The notes beneath the pieces were generated by a model that was not told the DNA's origin, made no database searches, and worked only from the letters and a program-made list of their open reading frames with translations. Made by a program: the position numbers and the translations under genes. A stretch of DNA of 9,182 bases from an uncultured Oscillospiraceae bacterium. Lineage in GTDB: Bacteria; Bacillota; Clostridia; Oscillospirales; Oscillospiraceae. The stretch is taken from NCBI GenBank assembly GCA_947624465.1, contig CANQKJ010000074.1:1-9182 (forward strand), given 5' to 3'. Shown here one piece after another: positions 5,495-9,182 of the stretch. Position 1 is the first letter of the stretch; every line of letters begins with the position of its first letter.

Positions 5495-7151
5495 AAGGGG
5501 TCCCGGCCCCCGCCGTCTCTTTGGCCAGGGCCTTTTCGATGTCCGCCCGGATGGCCAGCATAGGCTCTGCCGGCACCTTGCGCTCTGTCCGGTCATAGGT
5601 GTAGAGGCCGTTGATCTCCCCCTCTACGTCGCTGAGCTGGGTATAGACGCAGCCGCACAGCCCGTTGGGGATGGAGGGGAGGACCATTTGGTCGTACAGC
5701 TCTCTGATTTTGGCCATGAGCGCCTCCTCGGAGTCGGCCTCCCCGTAGCCATAGACCTTCTTCCCCGGCATATCGTGGGCCGCCATCCGCCGGGTATAGC
5801 CCCCGCACTCGCTGAGGAACAGGAACTTGCCGGGGCGTCTGGCCTCCAGCACCTCGTTATGGAGGTAGATATGCTCGCTCTGGGCGTCTCCCTCGGCCTG
5901 GGCGAACCAGCCGGAGGCCGCGATGTAGAACCGGGAGGGATCCCGGCCCTTGCAGTCCCGGCAGATGCGGTCGGAGTCGTACTGGCCCCAGCCCTCGTTG
6001 AAGATGGTGTAGCCCACCACGCAGGGGTGGTTGTAGAGGCGGGCCTGGGTATCCCGGACGTGCCGCTCAAAGAAGGCCTTGCGGAAGTCGGAATTGCGGC
6101 GGCGGGTGTCCCCCCGCTGTTTGAAGCCCAGGTTGGGCAGGGCGGTGTCCCGGAGGTAATTGTAGCCGCCGGAGTTCACCATGTCCTGGAGGACCAGCAT
6201 CCCCAGCCTGTCGCAGGCATGGTAGAAGGCCTCCGGCTCGATCTTGATGTGCTTGCGGAGGGTGTTGAAGCCCAGCTCCTTCATGCGGCCCACATCCCGC
6301 GCATACTCCTCCGGCTCCCTGGGGAGGAACAAGCCGTCCTCAAAATAGCCCTGGTCCAGCACCCCGTGGAGGAACACCGGCTCCCCATTCAGCAGCAGGT
6401 GGGTGTGGCCGCCGATTTCCGCCGTGGACACGGTGCGGAGGGCGAAATAGCTCTCCACCCTGTCCGTCCCGGTGGAGACGGTGAGATCGTACAGGAAGGG
6501 GTCGCCGGGGGTCCACAGGCGGGGCCGGGGCAGGTCGATGCGCACCCGCCGTTCCGTTGTGGTGAGAAGAATGCCCGCCTGGGGGACGGCGACGGCGAAC
6601 TCCTCCGCCTCCGAGTCGATCTCCAGGTCGACGCCCGTCAGATCGGGGGTGACGCGCAGGCCCCGGACGGCCCCGGCGGCGGGGACCGCCTCCAGCCACA
6701 CCGGCTGCCAGATGCCGGACACGGGAGTGTACCACATCCCGTGGGGCTTTTTGGTCTGCTTGCCGTAGGGGTACTCGTGGGAGAGGGTGTCCACCGCCTC
6801 CACCACCAGGGCGTTTTTGCCGCCGTTCAGCGCGCCGGTGATGTCGGCGGAGAAGGGGAGGTAGCCCCCCTCGTGCCGGACGACGGACACGCCGTTGACA
6901 AACACCTCCGCCACCTGGTCCACCGCCCCGAAGTGGAGGAGCAGTCTGTGATCCGGGGGCAGAAAGCCGTCGGGCAGGGCGAAAAAGGTCTCATAGCGGA
7001 GCCGGTCTCCCACCGCCCCGAAGCCGGACAGAGGGGCCTGGGGAGGCCAGGGCAGGGCGATGGGCCTGCCGTTCAGGGTCCAGCCGCCGTGGAGGGAGAG
7101 GAAGCTGCCCCGCCGCAGCTGGGGGCGGGGATAGTGGTCGTCCCAGGTCAT
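5493..7151 (-). CDS. Glycoside hydrolase family 2 protein (compact, beta-galactosidase/glucuronidase superfamily)
   Basis: A 552-residue enzyme expected to release a beta-linked sugar by the retaining GH2 mechanism. Residues 1-160 form the jelly-roll sugar-binding domain (YETFFALP, VFVNGVSVVRHEGGYLPFSADIT, and GIWQPVWLE at 146-154). Residues about 165-245 make a short immunoglobulin-like domain. From about 250 comes the TIM barrel (GFNTLRKHIKIEPE). The acid/base is Glu386 in FNEGWGQYD and the nucleophile is probably Glu448 in LSECGGY; the family's VYTQLSDVEGEINGLYTYDR lies near the end. It is shorter than classic LacZ or GusA. The NxK motif that binds the glucuronide carboxylate is not seen where expected, so glucuronidase activity is unlikely. 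There is no signal peptide, so the substrate must be imported. ATG 7151 has AAAGGAG eight bases upstream. It is co-transcribed with the GNAT gene. Confidence 0.92.
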   Translation of the reverse strand: MTWDDHYPRPQLRRGSFLSLHGGWTLNGRPIALPWPPQAPLSGFGAVGDRLRYETFFALPDGFLPPDHRLLLHFGAVDQVAEVFVNGVSVVRHEGGYLPFSADITGALNGGKNALVVEAVDTLSHEYPYGKQTKKPHGMWYTPVSGIWQPVWLEAVPAAGAVRGLRVTPDLTGVDLEIDSEAEEFAVAVPQAGILLTTTERRVRIDLPRPRLWTPGDPFLYDLTVSTGTDRVESYFALRTVSTAEIGGHTHLLLNGEPVFLHGVLDQGYFEDGLFLPREPEEYARDVGRMKELGFNTLRKHIKIEPEAFYHACDRLGMLVLQDMVNSGGYNYLRDTALPNLGFKQRGDTRRRNSDFRKAFFERHVRDTQARLYNHPCVVGYTIFNEGWGQYDSDRICRDCKGRDPSRFYIAASGWFAQAEGDAQSEHIYLHNEVLEARRPGKFLFLSECGGYTRRMAAHDMPGKKVYGYGEADSEEALMAKIRELYDQMVLPSIPNGLCGCVYTQLSDVEGEINGLYTYDRTERKVPAEPMLAIRADIEKALAKETAGAGTP

Positions 7152-7181
7152 ACAGGCCGCTCCTTTACTGTGTTTTTCTTT

Positions 7182-7210
7182 ATTTTACCCCTGTTTCAAG
7201 CGCAAATCAA
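7182..7210 (-). promoter_or_regulatory. Promoter of the GH2-GNAT operon
   Basis: On the minus strand TTGATT (7205-7210, four of six consensus positions) is separated by 17 bases from TAAAAT (7182-7187, five of six). The start would be near 7175, with a leader of about 24 bases that includes the ribosome site. The -35 box overlaps the last two bases of the upstream terminator stem. Confidence 0.6.
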
Positions 7211-7239
7211 GGCCCCCGGAGAGCCTCTCCGGGGGCCTT
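7209..7239 (-). terminator. Terminator hairpin after the OppF/ApbE-like operon
   Basis: Fifteen-base arms (7209-7223 and 7225-7239) are perfect complements rich in G and C (AAGGCCCCCGGAGAG on the minus strand). The stem begins four bases after the ApbE-like stop. The following minus-strand bases (GATTTG) are only a weak U-tract, so read-through into the GH2 operon is possible. Confidence 0.75.
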
Positions 7240-7242
7240 TGG

Positions 7243-8490
7243 TCATTTTTCGAGGGTATAGCCGTCGTAAAGGTGGGTGATCGTGCCCTCCGGACCGTTG
7301 AAATGGAGGACCCGGTCCCGGCACCAGACAGACCAGATACCGCTGTCCGCCAGTTCCTCCACGCCGGCGGGGGAGAAGTCCGACCCCACATAGAGGGGGG
7401 CCATCCCCAGGGCGATCTCGGCGCAGCCGGCGGTTTTTGACCAGCAGGTCAGCTGGGGCAGGGAGGTCCGGCTCAGGCCGTCCGACAGGTCCACGAAGGG
7501 GGTGCGGACGCCGCCGTTCTCCCACTGGTAGTAGAGGGAGAGACCCTTGCCGCCGGTGGGATAGGCCCGCAGGGTCACCAGGGCGGCGGGGCCGGTGTAG
7601 TTCAGCGTCCCGGCCTGGAGAAGGGTATCGGCCCGGTCGAACAGGTTCAGGGAGTAGGAGGTGCCGCTGCCGTCCAGGGTGCGGACGTATCCGTCGCAGC
7701 TGGACAGGGCGCCGTAGGTGTAGCCGCCCTCTGTCAGCGTATCGGCCAGATAGTCGGCCACAAAGGCGTTTCTCAGCCAGAAGAAGTCCAGAAAGTCCTC
7801 CGTCTCATTGTACTCCGCCCAGGCCAGATAGTCCGCCGACACATTGAGCCGCACCCGGTCGTTCCCCAGCAGCTCCAGCTCCACCGCGCCGGCATCCCGG
7901 GCGAAGGCGGCGCCCTCCGCCACGTAGGCGGCCATCTCCCCGTTGACGAAGGGGTCGAAGTTGGCGGCGGAGGCGTCGTCCTGGCAGAAAAACAGGCTCT
8001 GGTAGACCGCGTACACCGGCCCCAGATAGAGGGCGCGGCTGCCGTGTTCCTCCAGCAAGGAGAAGGCGGCGTACAGTATGGGGTCCACCTCCACGGCCTC
8101 GTTGGGATGGTGGTTCACGTCGTAGAGATTGCCCACGCCCTCCCAGCTCTGCACGGTGTCGAACACCCGGTAGGCGTGGGTGGCGGCCTGGGTATACAGG
8201 GCGGTGACCGCCCTGGCCTCCGCGGAGGCGGACGCGCCGCTGGCCCCGATGTTGTAGGTGAAGACGAAGTCGCTCCCACAGGTCAGCTCATTGGTGGTGC
8301 TGACTTCGATCTCCCGCCAGCCGTCCTCGCCGGACATAAAAGCGCCGAAGGCATAGGCCAGCGCCCCTGCCCCGATGAGGAGCAGGAGCGCGGCGGCCAC
8401 GATCCGCGGCGCCAGGTGTTTGGACGACAGCTCGACCTTTTCCACCGGCGGCAGATGAGGCAGATCTCGGTTTTTCGCGGTGCGGCCCAT
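7243..8490 (-). CDS. Membrane-anchored protein with a degenerate ApbE-like (FMN transferase) fold
   Basis: A 415-residue protein with a cytoplasmic tail (1-28), one membrane helix (about 29-51) and a large outer domain. The order of segments resembles ApbE, which attaches FMN to flavoproteins. FVFTYNIGA (75-83) fits the MGT..I strand, VGNLYDVNHHPNEAVEVDP (119-137) fits the SELSRLN...VEVSP region, and LYLGPVYAVYQ (154-164) fits DxTVGPLVxLW. NAFVADYLADTL fits the KGYAVD helix, TYGALSSCDG the GGDI turn, and TPFVDLSDG the HIIDPxTG motif. In each case the key residues are replaced (no KG..D, no SGxYER, no HIxDP.TG), so transferase activity looks lost. The match is made from memory of the family, not an alignment. 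The ATG shares one base with the OppF-like stop (TGATG), implying coupling. Alternatively this is an unrelated lipoprotein-like domain. Confidence 0.5.
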   Translation of the reverse strand: MGRTAKNRDLPHLPPVEKVELSSKHLAPRIVAAALLLLIGAGALAYAFGAFMSGEDGWREIEVSTTNELTCGSDFVFTYNIGASGASASAEARAVTALYTQAATHAYRVFDTVQSWEGVGNLYDVNHHPNEAVEVDPILYAAFSLLEEHGSRALYLGPVYAVYQSLFFCQDDASAANFDPFVNGEMAAYVAEGAAFARDAGAVELELLGNDRVRLNVSADYLAWAEYNETEDFLDFFWLRNAFVADYLADTLTEGGYTYGALSSCDGYVRTLDGSGTSYSLNLFDRADTLLQAGTLNYTGPAALVTLRAYPTGGKGLSLYYQWENGGVRTPFVDLSDGLSRTSLPQLTCWSKTAGCAEIALGMAPLYVGSDFSPAGVEELADSGIWSVWCRDRVLHFNGPEGTITHLYDGYTLEK

Positions 8491-9182
8491 CAGATCACAG
8501 CCAGGACCAACAGCAGGATGAAGAGGACCAGGATCACCGCCAGGAAGATGAACCCGGCGATAGCGCCCCTCCAGCAGGCCTTGTAGTTGCGGATATAGTT
8601 GAAGTGCCGGAAGAGCAGGGCGCCGATGATACCCAGGATGGGCAGCAGGAAGGACAGGACGGAGTACCAGATGGAGCCGGTGTCATGGGCGGGCACATTG
8701 ATGAACTCAGCGTCCTTCTCCATGTCCACGGCGTTGGCGTTGTTCACCGTGTGGGCGGTGGTGTCTCCCGGCTCGGCGATGGTGATGGGCTGCATGGGCA
8801 CGCCCTTCTCCCGGATGGCCTTGTACTCCTCGATCTCCTTCTGGTTGCCGTAGACCCAGTGATCGTGGCCGATGTTCACGAACTCCGGCTTATCCACGCT
8901 GTAGTCGTGGATGGAGGGGTCGTAGGTGTAGAGGACCTTGTTCTTCTCCAGCTGGGGGTCGGGGATGGGGATGGCGGAGATGAGGGAGTGGGTGTAAGGG
9001 TGCAGGGGGAAGTTGAACAGCTCGTCGGAGCTGGCCACCTCCACGATGCGGCCCTTGTAGATGACGCCGATGCGGTCGGAGATGAAGCGGACCACGCTGA
9101 GGTCGTGGGCGATGAACAGATAGGTCAGGCCCTTTTCCCGCTGGAACTTCTTCATCAGGTTCAGCACCTGGGCGCGGATGGA
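8490..9182 (-). CDS. oppF: Oligopeptide/dipeptide ABC transporter ATPase (OppF-like) with C-terminal membrane extension, partial
   Basis: The last 230 residues are present; the 5' end lies beyond the right edge and the frame runs through base 9182 ([10 protein letters not shown]...). The H-loop [20 protein letters not shown] has His26, and [19 protein letters not shown] (58-76) is the C-terminal hallmark of Opp/Dpp ATPases, which power peptide import. A segment of [14 protein letters not shown] type follows (about 88-101), as is common in clostridial OppF proteins. Unusually, the chain continues with a polar linker and two hydrophobic segments (about 170-191 and 206-230) separated by a basic loop, ending at the stop. 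Opp ATPases are normally soluble and dock on membrane permeases. Walker A and B lie outside the window. The stop overlaps the next start (TGATG). DppF is an equally possible name. Confidence 0.85.
   Translation of the reverse strand, partial: SIRAQVLNLMKKFQREKGLTYLFIAHDLSVVRFISDRIGVIYKGRIVEVASSDELFNFPLHPYTHSLISAIPIPDPQLEKNKVLYTYDPSIHDYSVDKPEFVNIGHDHWVYGNQKEIEEYKAIREKGVPMQPITIAEPGDTTAHTVNNANAVDMEKDAEFINVPAHDTGSIWYSVLSFLLPILGIIGALLFRHFNYIRNYKACWRGAIAGFIFLAVILVLFILLLVLAVI

Noticed and set aside
5483..5596. A 38-residue N-terminal extension of the GNAT protein
   Set aside because: It overlaps the GH2 C-terminus, is Arg/Pro-rich and has no ribosome site. The start at 5482 has a good one.
5469..7280. 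A 603-codon open frame on the plus strand opposite the GH2 gene
   Set aside because: It lies antisense to a GH2 with intact catalytic motifs, and its translation has biased Gly/His/Val/Pro composition with no recognisable motif. It is a by-product of GC-rich codon use.
1..9182. CRISPR arrays, tRNA or rRNA genes, insertion sequences, attachment sites
   Set aside because: No spaced direct repeats, transposase motifs, terminal inverted repeats or RNA-gene signatures were seen on reading both strands.

Overview
The window is GC-rich, densely packed bacterial DNA with short intergenic gaps. The proteins are Firmicutes-like: a Clostridium-type bile salt hydrolase, an aldo/keto reductase fused to a ferredoxin domain, a heterodimer-type ABC exporter half, and a clostridial-style GH2 enzyme. 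The best guess is a gut-dwelling, high-GC member of the Oscillospirales (Flavonifractor/Lawsonibacter-like). That placement rests on protein style and composition only, since no marker gene is present.

Layout from left to right. (1) Bases 1-302 carry the 3' end of an ABC exporter ATPase, followed by a 13-bp hairpin at 310-338. (2) Bases 346-2725, minus strand, are a two-gene operon read from a promoter at 2768-2796: a bile salt hydrolase (bsh) followed 22 bases later by a MATE-family efflux transporter. (3) Bases 2726-2883 are an AT-richer divergent promoter region with two well-formed sigma-70-type promoters and two inverted repeats on the bsh side. (4) Bases 2884-4654, plus strand, hold an aldo/keto reductase with two C-terminal [4Fe-4S] clusters and a HAD phosphatase one base behind it. 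A strong bidirectional terminator follows at 4663-4697. (5) Bases 4703-7151, minus strand, are a compact GH2 glycosidase followed by a GNAT acetyltransferase, with a promoter at 7182-7210. (6) Bases 7243-9182, minus strand, hold the end of an oligopeptide ABC transporter operon: an OppF-like ATPase with an unusual C-terminal membrane extension, running off the right edge, and a membrane-anchored protein that looks like a degenerate ApbE, joined to it by a TGATG stop/start overlap.

How the genes may work together. The bsh-MATE pair suggests deconjugation of host bile acids linked to export of bile acid or another toxic compound; this is inferred from the operon, not shown. The GH2-GNAT pair may act on a glycoside and its product or on an amino sugar, but substrates cannot be read from the sequence. 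The OppF/ApbE-like pair is the least ordinary part: an ATPase with an added membrane module, co-translated with an ApbE-fold protein that seems to have lost its catalytic motifs. No mobile element, CRISPR array, tRNA or rRNA was seen. The remaining intergenic stretches are all under 160 bases.
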